Shown here: piece by piece, positions 25,611 to 34,059 of the stretch | Position numbering within the stretch: position 1 is the first letter of the stretch | Layout: each line of letters opens with the position of its first letter | Origin: Massilia sp. Mn16-1_5 | GTDB taxonomy: Bacteria > Pseudomonadota > Gammaproteobacteria > Burkholderiales > Burkholderiaceae_D | Assembly: GCF_004798585.1 (NCBI RefSeq) | Contig: NZ_PPXQ01000011.1 | Span: 1-64,000 of the forward strand | Direction: 5' to 3' | Length of the DNA stretch: 64,000 nucleotides | Translations under genes and position numbers: made by a program | The notes under the pieces: model-generated | The model's database searches: none | The model's input: only the letters and a program-made list of their open reading frames with translations | What the model was told of the DNA's origin: nothing

Positions 25611-26585
25611 ATGAAGACCGCATTCCCGACATCCCTTCTCTGCCTTGCGCTGACGGCAAGCCCCGCCTCACATGCGGCGGGCTACCCGGACAAGACGATC
25701 ACGATGATCGTTCCCTTCGCGGCCGGCGGCCCCACCGATACCATCGCCCGCCTGCTGGCCCAGGCCATGGGTAACGACCTGAAGCAGCAGATCATTGTCG
25801 AGAATGTGGGCGGCGCGGGCGGCACCCTGGGCGCGGCGCGCGCGGCCCGCTCCAATCCCGATGGCTACACCATCTTTCTCCATCACGTAGGGCATGCCAC
25901 GGCACCGAGCCTGTACCGCAAGCTCTCCTACAGCAGCATCGATAGTTTCGAACCGGTCGGTCTCGCCACCGACGCGACCTCGACCCTCATTGCGCGCAAG
26001 GACTTCCCGGCGAAGGACATGCCGGAGCTGCTTGCCTACCTCAAGGCGAACAAGGAGAAAGTGACGCTTGCCAACGCGGGGATCGGCGCGGCCTCGCACC
26101 TGTGCGGCATGCTCTTCATGAGCGCCGTCGGCGTCGAGCTCACCACCGTACCCTACAAAGGCACGGGGCCGGCGATGAACGACTTGCTGGGTGGACAGGT
26201 CGACCTGATGTGCGACCAGGCCACCAACACGATGGGCCACATCAAGACCGGCAAGGTCAAGGCCTATGGCGTCACGTACAAAAATGCGGTCGCCAGCCTG
26301 CCGGGCTTGCCTCCACTGGCGAGCAGCGGTCTGCCCGGCTTCGAACTGTCGGTCTGGCATGGCCTGTATGCCCCGAAGGCGACGCCCAAGGACGTGGTGA
26401 ACCGGCTGAGCAGCGCATTACAGCACGCCGTCTCGGACCCCACGGTCAAGCAACGCCTTGCGGACCTCAGTACCGACCCGGTGGCCCCGAACCGCGCGAC
26501 ACCTGACGCCTTGCGCGCGCATTTGAAGGCGGAAATCGACAAGTGGGGGCCGATCATCAAGAAATCCGGTACCTACGCCGACTGA
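25611..26585 (+). CDS. Tripartite tricarboxylate transporter receptor (Bug/TctC family)
   Basis: This 324-residue periplasmic binding protein has a signal peptide (about 1-23, ...ASHAAG) and typical Bug features: YPDKTITMIVPFAAGGPTDTIARLLA at the N-terminus, VENVGGAGGTLGA, a central VPYKGTGPAMNDLLGGQVDLMCDQ and a C-terminal KWGPIIKKSG. Bug proteins bind carboxylates or other small ligands, and the family is greatly expanded in Burkholderiales, mostly as orphans. No TctA or TctB gene is present here, so the ligand and the partner are unknown. GGAGACAAC precedes the start. Confidence 0.93.
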   Translation: MKTAFPTSLLCLALTASPASHAAGYPDKTITMIVPFAAGGPTDTIARLLAQAMGNDLKQQIIVENVGGAGGTLGAARAARSNPDGYTIFLHHVGHATAPSLYRKLSYSSIDSFEPVGLATDATSTLIARKDFPAKDMPELLAYLKANKEKVTLANAGIGAASHLCGMLFMSAVGVELTTVPYKGTGPAMNDLLGGQVDLMCDQATNTMGHIKTGKVKAYGVTYKNAVASLPGLPPLASSGLPGFELSVWHGLYAPKATPKDVVNRLSSALQHAVSDPTVKQRLADLSTDPVAPNRATPDALRAHLKAEIDKWGPIIKKSGTYAD

Positions 26586-26685
26586 TCGGCAGCCGCTTGC
26601 CGGCAGCGCGCATTGTGGGAAGCAGCACAGAGCGCGCGTCTTTTCATGCCTACAATCCTCGCACCACTTCAGCACGGGGAACGGC

Positions 26686-26913
26686 ATGCAACGCTACAAG
26701 AACCTGAGCGGCGAATCGGGCGTCGTCGCCTACGAGATCGGCGACCGCTCGATCACCATCCGCTTTACCGGCGGCGACCGCTATCTCTACACCGACCAGA
26801 GCGCCGGCGCGGAAAACATCGCCGAGATGCAACGGCTGGCGACGCTGGGCAGTGGCCTGTCGACCTTCATCAGCCAGGTCGTCAAGGAGCGCTACGCGCG
26901 CAAACTGGATTGA
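26686..26913 (+). CDS. KTSC-like small protein
   Basis: This 75-residue protein has a short beta-rich core (VVAYEIGDRSITIRFTGGDRYLYT) and a helical end (GLSTFISQVVKERYARKLD). It resembles the KTSC domain pattern in which a strand pair is followed by an 'F..H/Q.I' helix, but the match is loose. GGGGAACGGC precedes the start. It is followed after eight bases by the HAD phosphatase gene, so they are probably co-transcribed. The function is unknown. Confidence 0.65.
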   Translation: MQRYKNLSGESGVVAYEIGDRSITIRFTGGDRYLYTDQSAGAENIAEMQRLATLGSGLSTFISQVVKERYARKLD

Positions 26914-26921
26914 GGCGCGCC

Positions 26922-27587
26922 ATGAGCATGTTCCCGCACGACCGCAGTTTTGCCGCCTTCCTGTTCGACATGGACGGCACCCTTCTCACCTCGATCAAGT
27001 CGGCCGAACGGGTCTGGACCGCCTGGGCGGAGCGCCATGGCCTCGACGTTTCCACCTTCTTCTCGACCCTGCACGGCAAGCGCCCCCACGACACCATCCG
27101 CCAGCTCGGCCTGCCCGGCGTCGATCCGATTGCCGAAGCGGCCTGGATCACGGCGGCCGAGATCGAGGACGTCGCCGACATCGAGGCCATCCATGGCGCG
27201 GCGGCTTTTCTCTCCAGCCTGCCGCCTGAACGCTGGGGCATCGTCACCTCGGCGCCGCGCGCACTGGCCAAGGCGCGTCTCGCCGCGGCCGGGCTGCCTT
27301 CGCACCGCCTGTTGGTGGCGGGCGAGGATGTGGAGCACGGCAAGCCGGCGCCGGATCCCTTCCTGCTGGGCGCGCGCAAGCTGGGGTTTGCGCCGGCGGA
27401 GTGCCTGGTGTTCGAGGATACGCAGGCGGGCCTGCAGTCGGCCAAGGCGGCCGGGATGGACAGTATCGTCGTGACGCTGACGCATACGCATCCGATGGAG
27501 ACGGATGTGTTCGGGGTGCTCGATTATGCGGATTTGCGGGTTGTGCGCACCGCGGATGGCCGCTTAAAAATTGCCTGCGGCTCGTAG
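26922..27587 (+). CDS. HAD-superfamily phosphatase (subfamily IA)
   Basis: This 221-residue hydrolase has motif I DMDGTLLTS, a helical cap typical of the phosphoglycolate and sugar phosphatase group, motif II VTSAPRAL, motif III Lys in KPAPDPFLLGA and motif IV FEDTQAG. All catalytic residues are present. A small phosphorylated metabolite such as a sugar phosphate is the likely substrate. The start at 26922 is chosen because the frame upstream overlaps the KTSC-like gene. The stop codon TAG at 27585-27587 belongs to the GTAGGG edge of a palindromic repeat. Confidence 0.88.
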   Translation: MSMFPHDRSFAAFLFDMDGTLLTSIKSAERVWTAWAERHGLDVSTFFSTLHGKRPHDTIRQLGLPGVDPIAEAAWITAAEIEDVADIEAIHGAAAFLSSLPPERWGIVTSAPRALAKARLAAAGLPSHRLLVAGEDVEHGKPAPDPFLLGARKLGFAPAECLVFEDTQAGLQSAKAAGMDSIVVTLTHTHPMETDVFGVLDYADLRVVRTADGRLKIACGS

Positions 27588-27614
27588 GGTGGGCACTTGT
27601 GCCCACGCGGTGCG
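27584..27614 (+). repeat. Palindromic repeat overlapping a stop codon, core GTGGGCAC/GTGCCCAC
   Basis: GTAGGGTGGGCAC-TT-GTGCCCACGCGGT begins at 27584, and its TAG is the stop codon of the HAD gene. The stem is 8 bp and perfect. Confidence 0.85.
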
Positions 27615-27691
27615 GCGTATGCAAATCGAACAGCAGAACGCAGCCGATTGCCTGTAGCGCCATCCAGACACGGTGCGATATGCGAATGCAC

Positions 27692-27720
27692 GACCGCGTG
27701 GGCATGAATGCCCACCCTAC
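27692..27720 (-). repeat. Palindromic repeat, core GTGGGCAT/ATGCCCAC
   Basis: The inverted partner of the copy at 27584, reading ACCGCGTGGGCAT-GA-ATGCCCACCCTAC. The 77 bases between the pair contain no gene. Confidence 0.85.
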
Positions 27721-27723
27721 ACG

Positions 27724-28254
27724 TCACTCGTGGCGATACACCCGCGGCTCGAGCGTATGCTCTTCCACCGGCGGCTGAGGCGCGGCCGCATTCGCATCCC
27801 GCTTCGGATACGGCGTCCCATCCTTGTGCAAATAACTGCCGGTCGCGCCGTCGTACATCAGGTCGATGTCCGGATACGTCGCCTTGTCGGCAGGGATATT
27901 CGGCCCGACCGCGACGAACAGGGCGTTGCCCCAGCTGCGGTTGACCAGGTGGTGGCCATTCGGGCGGCCTGCCGGGAAAGCGGCGCAGTCGCCGGCCCGC
28001 ATCAGGGTTTCGCCTTCGTCGGTGACGAGCATCAGCTCGCCCGACACCACCATCACGAACTCGTCCTCATGGGTGTGCCAGTGGCGCTGCGAGGAGGCCG
28101 CGCCCGGTTTCAATTCGACCAGGTTGACGCCGAACTGGGTCAGGCCGCCGGCCTCGCCCAGTGCCTGCCGGCTGCGTCCGTTGACGATGTCGGCGAACGG
28201 TTCCGGATAGCCGGTTCCGGTCAGTACGGGGATACTGCTCAGGTCTAACCGCAT
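27724..28254 (-). CDS. Cupin-domain protein
   Basis: This 176-residue single-cupin protein has motif 1 HWHTHEDEFVMVVSGE (two His and a Glu as metal ligands) and motif 2 AGDCAAFPAGRPNGHHLVN with the third His. A C-terminal extension of about 60 residues (LMYDGATGSYLHKDGTPYP...) is typical of a group annotated only as cupin-domain proteins. It lies downstream of paaZ on the same strand, but with a 63-base gap and no known part in phenylacetate breakdown. The function is unknown. Confidence 0.85.
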   Translation of the reverse strand: MRLDLSSIPVLTGTGYPEPFADIVNGRSRQALGEAGGLTQFGVNLVELKPGAASSQRHWHTHEDEFVMVVSGELMLVTDEGETLMRAGDCAAFPAGRPNGHHLVNRSWGNALFVAVGPNIPADKATYPDIDLMYDGATGSYLHKDGTPYPKRDANAAAPQPPVEEHTLEPRVYRHE

Positions 28255-28317
28255 ACATTTTCCTTCCAGTTTGGGGGAGCTGCATGTGCAAGCCGGCTCC
28301 CCTCTTTCAGGATGGGC

Positions 28318-30372
28318 TCAGCTCGCGCGTTTCTGTACCAGCGTCAGGATATCGTAACTTGCCACCAGTTCGTCGTTCTGGTTCGTCACCTGCACGTCCC
28401 AGGCCACCACGCCCTGGCCGCGGCCCTGCTCGTCGGTACGGTTGCGGTCGACCTTGCGCTTGCAGGTCAGGCGCGCCCGGATGGTGTCGCCGATCGCGAC
28501 CGGCGCCACGAAACGCAGGTTGTCCAGGCCATAGTTGGCCAGCACCGGACCCGGCGCCGGCGACACGAACAGGCCGGCCGCCGCAGACAGCACGAAGTAG
28601 CCGTGCGCGATGCGCTTGCCGAACTGGGTGTCCTTGGCCGCGATCTCGTCGAAGTGCATATAAAAATAGTCGCCCGAGACGCCGCCGAAGTTGACGATGT
28701 CCGCTTCGCTCACCGTACGGCGGTGGGTCAGCAGCGAGTGGCCGATCTCCAGCTCTTCGAAGTGACGGCGGAACGGGTGCACCTCGGTTTCCTTGACCGC
28801 GGCGCCGCGCACGTATTCTCCCGTGACGGCCGTCAGCATGGTCGGCGAGCCCTGCACCGCCGCGCGCTGCAGGAAGTGCTTTACCGCACGGATGCCGCCC
28901 AATTCTTCGCCACCGCCGGCGCGGCCAGGGCCGCCGTGCTTCAGCTGCGGCAGCGGCGAACCGTGGCCGGTGCTGTCCACCGCCGATTCGCGGTCCAGGA
29001 TGTGCACGCGGCCGTGCGAGGCGGCGGCGATCGGCACCGCGTGCGCGGCGATCATCGGGTCCTTGGTCGCCAGCGTCGTGACCAGGCTGCCGCGGCCCAG
29101 CGCGGCCAGGTGCAGGCCTTCGTCGATGTCGCGGTAGGTCATCATGGTGCTGACCGGACCAAAAGCTTCGATGTCGTGCACGGCCGTGTTGATCGACGCG
29201 TTGCGGCACAGGAGCAGGGTCGGCGAGAAGAAGGCGCCGTTGGCGGCATCATCTCCGACCGGATTGAAGCCGTGATGGGCGCCGAAGATGACCTCGTTGC
29301 CGCGCGCGAGCATCTCGACGCGCTCCGACACGTCGCGGTGCTGGTCCATCGAGGCCAGCGCGCCCATGCGCACGCCTTCCATCTTCGGATTGCCGACGAC
29401 GACTTTCGACAGACGGTCGCGCAGGCGCTCGCCCAGCGCGTCGACGTGCTGTTCGGGGACGATGATGCGGCGAATCGCCGTGCACTTCTGGCCGGCTTTA
29501 CCGGTCATCTCGCGTGCCACTTCCTTGACGAACAGGTCGAACTCCGGATCGTCCGGGGTCACGTCAGGTGCCAGGATGGCGGCGTTCAGCGAATCCGCTT
29601 CGGCCGTGAAAGGCACCGATTCGCGGATCAGGTTCGGATTGGCGCGCAGCTTGGCGGCGGTGTCGGCCGAACCGGTGAAGGTGACGGCATCGAACCCGGT
29701 CAGGCGGTCCAGCAAATCTCCGGTCGAGCCGATCACCAGTTGGAGCGAGCCTTCCGGCAGCAGGCCGGATTCATGCATCATCTTGACGACGGCATGCGTC
29801 AGGTAGCTGGTCGCGGTGGCCGGTTTGCCGATGCAGGGCATGGCAGCCAGGAAGCTCGGCGCGAATTTTTCGAGCAGGCCCCAGATCGGGAAATTGAAGG
29901 CGTTGATGTGGACGGCCAGGCCGCCCTTCGGCACCAGGATGTGGGTGCCGGCGAAGCCGCCGCGCTTGCCTAGGTTGAGCGCCGGGCCTTCGTGCAGCAC
30001 GTTCGAGGACGGCAGTTCGCGCGAGCCCATGCTGGCGTAGGCGAACAGGGTGCCGATGCCGCCTTCGACGTCGACCCAGCTGTCCGGACGGGTCGCGCCC
30101 GTCAGGTGCGAGATCTCGTACAGCTCTTCCTTGCGCTCCATCAGGTAGAGCGCCAGGGCCTTCAGGCGCTGGGCGCGGGTCTGGAAGTCGAGCTTCATCA
30201 GGCCCGGGACGCCGGTCTTGCGGGCGTAGGTGACGGCTTCGTCGAAGTCGATCTTCTCGGCGTGGGTATGGTAGACCAGGCGGCCGTCCAGGGCGCTGTG
30301 CAGCGGGGATGCGGCTTCCTGGCCGATCCAGCGGCCGGCGATCCAGCTTTGCAGGGTGCTTGGGTTTGCCAT
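28318..30372 (-). CDS. paaZ: Phenylacetate degradation bifunctional protein PaaZ
   Basis: PaaZ opens the oxepin-CoA ring (hydrolase) and oxidises the resulting aldehyde with NADP+. It is a fusion of 684 residues. The N-terminal aldehyde dehydrogenase domain (about 1-525) has the catalytic Cys in TGKAGQKCTAIRR and the Glu in FTAEADSLNAA. The C-terminal MaoC-like hydratase domain (about 545-684) has GGVSGDYFYMHFDE and IAHGYFV. ATG 30372 has AGGAGACAAC upstream. It is the last pathway gene of the minus-strand paa operon, separated from paaY by 84 bases that hold a palindromic repeat. Confidence 0.96.
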   Translation of the reverse strand: MANPSTLQSWIAGRWIGQEAASPLHSALDGRLVYHTHAEKIDFDEAVTYARKTGVPGLMKLDFQTRAQRLKALALYLMERKEELYEISHLTGATRPDSWVDVEGGIGTLFAYASMGSRELPSSNVLHEGPALNLGKRGGFAGTHILVPKGGLAVHINAFNFPIWGLLEKFAPSFLAAMPCIGKPATATSYLTHAVVKMMHESGLLPEGSLQLVIGSTGDLLDRLTGFDAVTFTGSADTAAKLRANPNLIRESVPFTAEADSLNAAILAPDVTPDDPEFDLFVKEVAREMTGKAGQKCTAIRRIIVPEQHVDALGERLRDRLSKVVVGNPKMEGVRMGALASMDQHRDVSERVEMLARGNEVIFGAHHGFNPVGDDAANGAFFSPTLLLCRNASINTAVHDIEAFGPVSTMMTYRDIDEGLHLAALGRGSLVTTLATKDPMIAAHAVPIAAASHGRVHILDRESAVDSTGHGSPLPQLKHGGPGRAGGGEELGGIRAVKHFLQRAAVQGSPTMLTAVTGEYVRGAAVKETEVHPFRRHFEELEIGHSLLTHRRTVSEADIVNFGGVSGDYFYMHFDEIAAKDTQFGKRIAHGYFVLSAAAGLFVSPAPGPVLANYGLDNLRFVAPVAIGDTIRARLTCKRKVDRNRTDEQGRGQGVVAWDVQVTNQNDELVASYDILTLVQKRAS

Positions 30373-30422
30373 TTGTTGTCTCCTCAGGATTCGTTTGCGC
30401 GGGTGGTTTGCGGAGGCCGCAA

Positions 30423-30452
30423 ACGCGTGGACTCGGGAGTCCACCCTACGTA
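30423..30452 (-). repeat. Palindromic repeat inside the paa operon (paaY-paaZ), core GTGGACTC/GAGTCCAC
   Basis: ACGCGTGGACTC-GG-GAGTCCACCCTACG gives an 8-bp perfect stem in the transcribed spacer between paaY and paaZ. It would be present in the mRNA and could affect its decay or translation of paaZ. Confidence 0.85.
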
Positions 30453-30456
30453 TAGA

Positions 30457-31056
30457 TTATTTTTTGGGCGCGTGGCCGCCGGTCGTGCTGAAGTCGAAGA
30501 CCGGGCGGTTGGGTTCGATTTCGGTAAAAGCTTCGACCTCGCGCATCGTGTTCAGGGAGCGCGTCGTCAGTTGGTGGTACTGCTTCGTACCGAAGCTCTT
30601 CCACTTGACGTCTTCGTCTTTCAGCTCGCGCATCACTTTCGCCGGCGTGCCCATCACCATGCTGCGCGGCGGGATGACCATGCCGGCTTTCACGAAGCTC
30701 ATGGCGGCGACGATCGATTCTTCTCCGACGACGGCGCCGTCCATGACGACGGCGTTCATGCCGACCATGGCGTTGCGGCCCACGCGGCAGCCGTGCAGGA
30801 CGGCGCCGTGGCCGATGTGGCCGTCGACTTCGATGACGGTTTCGCCGTCCTCGAAGCCGTGCATCACGCAGCAGTCCTGGACGTTGGCGCCCTCTTCCAG
30901 GATCAGGCGGCCGAAGTCGCCACGCAGCGAGGCCAGCGGGCCGATGTAGCAGCGCGGGCCGACGATCACGTCGCCGATCAGCACCGCCGTCGGGTGCACG
31001 TAGCTGGTCGGGTGCACCACCGGGCGCACGCCGTCGATCTCGTAGACTTTGACCAT
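30457..31056 (-). CDS. paaY: PaaY, hexapeptide-repeat thioesterase of phenylacetate metabolism
   Basis: PaaY in E. coli is a thioesterase that hydrolyses dead-end CoA intermediates and is also needed for PaaX control. This 199-residue protein has the left-handed beta-helix repeats of gamma-class carbonic-anhydrase-like proteins (HPTAVLIGDVIVGPRCYIGP and later [LIV]G-x4 repeats) and the conserved His of the metal site (MHGFEDGETVIEVDGHIGHGAVLHGC). The start at 31056 lies four bases after the paaJ stop codon. The frame upstream belongs to paaJ. Confidence 0.9.
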   Translation of the reverse strand: MVKVYEIDGVRPVVHPTSYVHPTAVLIGDVIVGPRCYIGPLASLRGDFGRLILEEGANVQDCCVMHGFEDGETVIEVDGHIGHGAVLHGCRVGRNAMVGMNAVVMDGAVVGEESIVAAMSFVKAGMVIPPRSMVMGTPAKVMRELKDEDVKWKSFGTKQYHQLTTRSLNTMREVEAFTEIEPNRPVFDFSTTGGHAPKK

Positions 31057-31060
31057 ATGT

Positions 31061-32266
31061 TTACACCCGTTCGATGATGAGGGCGATGCCCTGGCCGACG
31101 CCGATGCACATCGTGCACAGCGCGTAGCGGCCGCCGGTACGCTGCAATTGATAGGCAGCGGTGGTGACCAGGCGTGCGCCCGATGCGCCCAGCGGATGAC
31201 CCAGCGCAATCGCGCCGCCGTTCGGGTTGACGTGTTCGGCGTCGTCGGCCAGTCCCAGGTCGCGCATCACGGCCAGACCCTGGGCGGCAAAGGCTTCGTT
31301 CAGCTCAATGACATCCATCTGGCCGATGGTAAGTCCCGTCTGCGCCAGCACCTTCTTCGTCGCCGGTGATGGTCCAAAGCCCATGATCCGCGGCGGCAGG
31401 CCGGCAGTCGCCATGCCGATGATGCGGGCGCGCGGCGTCAGGCCGAAGCGCTCGGCGGCCGAGCCGGATGCGATCAGCAGCGCGCAGGCGCCGTCGTTCA
31501 CGCCCGAGGCGTTACCGGCGGTGACGGTGCCGTCCGGCATCACGACGCCTTTCAATTTCGCCAGCGCTTCGATGGTGGTGTCCGGACGCGGATGTTCATC
31601 CGTGTCGAACACGCGCGACTCGCCTTTTTTCGAATGCAGGGTCACGTGCACGATCTCGTCCTTGAACAGGCCGGCCGCATTGGCGCGCGCCCAGCGCTGC
31701 TGGCTGCGGATCGCAAAGGCGTCCTGGTCGGCGCGGTTCACGTTGAAATCCTTGGCCACGTTCTCGGCCGTCTCCGGCATCGAGTCGATGCCATATTTTG
31801 CCTTCATCAGCGGGTTCACGAAGCGCCAGCCAATCGTCGTGTCCTCGATCTTGGCGGCACGCGAAAAGGCGCTGTCGGCCTTGCCCATCACGAAAGGCGC
31901 GCGGGTCATGCTCTCGGAGCCGCCGGCGATGATCAAATTCGCCTGGCCGGACAGGATGGCGCGCGCGCCGATGCCGACCGCGTCCAGGCTGGAGCCGCAC
32001 AGGCGGTTGATGGTATTGCCCGGCACTTCGGGCGGCAGGCCCGCCAGCAGGCCGGCCATGTGGCCGACGTTGCGGTTGTCTTCGCCGGCCTGGTTGGCGC
32101 AGCCCCAGTACAGGTCGTCGACCATGGCCCAGTCGACGTCCTTGTTGCGCTCCATGAGCGCGGCGATCGGCAATGCCGCCAGGTCGTCGGCACGCACGCT
32201 GGCCAGCGAACCGCCATAGCGGCCGAAGGGGGTGCGGATGGCGTCGCAGATGAATGCGTCAGTCAT
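31061..32266 (-). CDS. paaJ: 3-oxoadipyl-CoA / 3-oxo-5,6-didehydrosuberyl-CoA thiolase
   Basis: This 401-residue thiolase cleaves the beta-ketoacyl-CoA intermediates of phenylacetate breakdown to acetyl-CoA and finally succinyl-CoA. The nucleophilic Cys lies in NRLCGSSLDAVG near residue 90. The general-base residues are in GGAIALGHPLGASGAR (His) and CTMCIGVGQG (Cys). The start at 32266 (MTDAFICDAIRTPFGRYGG) follows GGAGAC. Its length and sequence suit the PcaF/PaaJ group rather than acetoacetyl-CoA thiolases; its place between paaK and paaY supports this. Confidence 0.94.
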   Translation of the reverse strand: MTDAFICDAIRTPFGRYGGSLASVRADDLAALPIAALMERNKDVDWAMVDDLYWGCANQAGEDNRNVGHMAGLLAGLPPEVPGNTINRLCGSSLDAVGIGARAILSGQANLIIAGGSESMTRAPFVMGKADSAFSRAAKIEDTTIGWRFVNPLMKAKYGIDSMPETAENVAKDFNVNRADQDAFAIRSQQRWARANAAGLFKDEIVHVTLHSKKGESRVFDTDEHPRPDTTIEALAKLKGVVMPDGTVTAGNASGVNDGACALLIASGSAAERFGLTPRARIIGMATAGLPPRIMGFGPSPATKKVLAQTGLTIGQMDVIELNEAFAAQGLAVMRDLGLADDAEHVNPNGGAIALGHPLGASGARLVTTAAYQLQRTGGRYALCTMCIGVGQGIALIIERV

Positions 32267-32279
32267 GTCTGTCTCCTCT

Positions 32280-33596
32280 TTATGTATTCTTTGGACGCTT
32301 GTCGACCACACGGCGGGCTTTACCCGTCATCGTGCGCTCGATGCCCATCGGCGGCGTGAGCGTCACCTTGGTCGTCACGCCGACATAGGTCTTGATGCAG
32401 TGCTGCAGTTCCTTCGCCAGCGCGGCGATGCTGTCCTCGGTGTGCGTGTTTTCCTTCAGCTCGCCGAAGACTTCCAGCGTGTCGAGGTGGCCGTCGCGCG
32501 CCACGACCAGCTGGTACTGGGGCGCCAGCGCCGGCATCTTCAACACGAGTTCCTCGATCTGGCTCGGGAACACGTTCACGCCGCGGATGATCAGCATGTC
32601 GTCCGAACGGCCGGTGATCTTGCCCATGCGGCGCATCGAGCGCGAGGTGGGCGGCAGCAGGCGGGTCAGGTCGCGCGTGCGGTAGCGGATGATCGGCAGC
32701 GCCTCTTTCGACAGCGAGGTGAAGACGAGCTCTCCCTCTTCGCCGTCCGGCAGCACCTCACCGGTATCCGGGTCGATGATCTCGGGATAAAAGTGGTCTT
32801 CCCAGATCACCGGGCCATCCTTGCTCTCGATGCATTCGCTCGCCACGCCCGGCCCCATCACTTCCGACAGGCCGTAGATGTCGACCGCGTCGATACCCGC
32901 CTCCGTTTCGATGGTGCGGCGCATCTCGTTGGTCCAGGGTTCCGCCCCAAAAATGCCGACCTTCAGCGACGAAGCGGCGGGATCGAGGCCCTGGCGCTTG
33001 AATTCCTCGACGATGTTCAGCATGTAGGACGGCGTCACCATGATGATCGAGGGCTGGAAATCGCAGATCAGCTGCACCTGCTTTTCGGTCTGGCCACCCG
33101 ACATCGGCACCACCGTGCAGCCCAGGCGTTCGGCGCCGTAGTGGGCACCGAGACCGCCCGTGAACAGGCCGTAGCCGTAGGCGACGTGCACCATGTCGCC
33201 CGGACGGCCGCCGGCCGCACGGATCGAGCGCGCGACGACATCGGCCCAGGTATCGATGTCTTTCTGCGTGTAGCCGACCACCGTCGGACGTCCGGTGGTG
33301 CCGGAGGAGGCGTGCACGCGCACCACCTGCTCGCGCGGCACCGCGAACAGGCCGAACGGGTAGTTGTCGCGCAGGGTCTTCTTTTCGGTGAAGGGGAATT
33401 TCGCCAGGTCGGCGAGCGTCTTCAGGTCGCCTGGATGCACGCCCGCTTCGTCGAAGGCCTTGCGGTAGTGCGGCACGTTCTCATACGCGTGCTGCAGCGA
33501 CCATTTCAGGCGCTCCAGTTGCAGCGCCTGCAGCTCGTCGCGGCTGGCGCGTTCGATCGGTTCCAGATCGCCTGGCGATGGAATACGTTGGACCAT
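32280..33596 (-). CDS. paaK: Phenylacetate-CoA ligase
   Basis: PaaK activates phenylacetate with ATP and CoA, the entry step. The 438-residue adenylate-forming enzyme has the phosphate-binding loop HASSGTTGRPTVVGYT near residue 95, the helix DIDTWADVVARSIRAAGG, the YGLSEVMGPGVASEC segment and the hinge GRSDDMLIIRGVNVFPSQIE before the small C-terminal domain. A strong AAGGAGG lies eight bases before ATG 33596. The 3' end is 13 bases from paaJ. All motifs are intact. Confidence 0.97.
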   Translation of the reverse strand: MVQRIPSPGDLEPIERASRDELQALQLERLKWSLQHAYENVPHYRKAFDEAGVHPGDLKTLADLAKFPFTEKKTLRDNYPFGLFAVPREQVVRVHASSGTTGRPTVVGYTQKDIDTWADVVARSIRAAGGRPGDMVHVAYGYGLFTGGLGAHYGAERLGCTVVPMSGGQTEKQVQLICDFQPSIIMVTPSYMLNIVEEFKRQGLDPAASSLKVGIFGAEPWTNEMRRTIETEAGIDAVDIYGLSEVMGPGVASECIESKDGPVIWEDHFYPEIIDPDTGEVLPDGEEGELVFTSLSKEALPIIRYRTRDLTRLLPPTSRSMRRMGKITGRSDDMLIIRGVNVFPSQIEELVLKMPALAPQYQLVVARDGHLDTLEVFGELKENTHTEDSIAALAKELQHCIKTYVGVTTKVTLTPPMGIERTMTGKARRVVDKRPKNT

Positions 33597-33624
33597 GTTG
33601 TGCCTCCTTATCTAGCTCTGGACT

Positions 33625-34059
33625 TTATGCGGCGTCCGTCACCATCCCGCTCACGCGGTGCGACTTGCCGCGGAAGAGCGCGATCGTGCGCCCTTCTTCG
33701 TTTTTCACCGTGACGTCGTAGACGCCGGTTTTACCTTGCAGCGCCTGCTCGACCGCCTCGGCGATCAACAGGTCGCCTTCACGGCCCGGCGCCAGGTAGT
33801 CGATCGTGCAGCCTGCGCCGACCGTATTGAAATTGTGCGAATTGCAGGCGAAGGCGAACGCGCTGTCGGCCAGCATGAAGGTAAAGCCGCCGTGGCAGGT
33901 GGCATGCCCGTTGAGCATGTCGGCGCGCACGCGCATGCTCATGCGCGCATAGCCGGGACGGATCTCGTCGAGCTTCATGCCCAGCGCCTGGCTGGCCGGG
34001 TCGCGTTCGTACATGGTCTTGCCGGCCAGTTCGGCCAATGCCTGAGGATCACTGTGCAT
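33625..34059 (-). CDS. paaI: Hydroxyphenylacetyl-CoA thioesterase PaaI
   Basis: PaaI is a hot-dog-fold thioesterase that frees CoA from non-productive intermediates. The 144-residue protein shows the typical NGHATCHGGFTFMLADSAFAFACNS segment, with the HGG turn and the catalytic Asp, and later TIDYLAPGREGDLLIAEA. Start 34059 overlaps the end of paaH by 11 bases, indicating translational coupling. The longer frame to 34134 lies inside paaH and was not used. Confidence 0.93.
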   Translation of the reverse strand: MHSDPQALAELAGKTMYERDPASQALGMKLDEIRPGYARMSMRVRADMLNGHATCHGGFTFMLADSAFAFACNSHNFNTVGAGCTIDYLAPGREGDLLIAEAVEQALQGKTGVYDVTVKNEEGRTIALFRGKSHRVSGMVTDAA

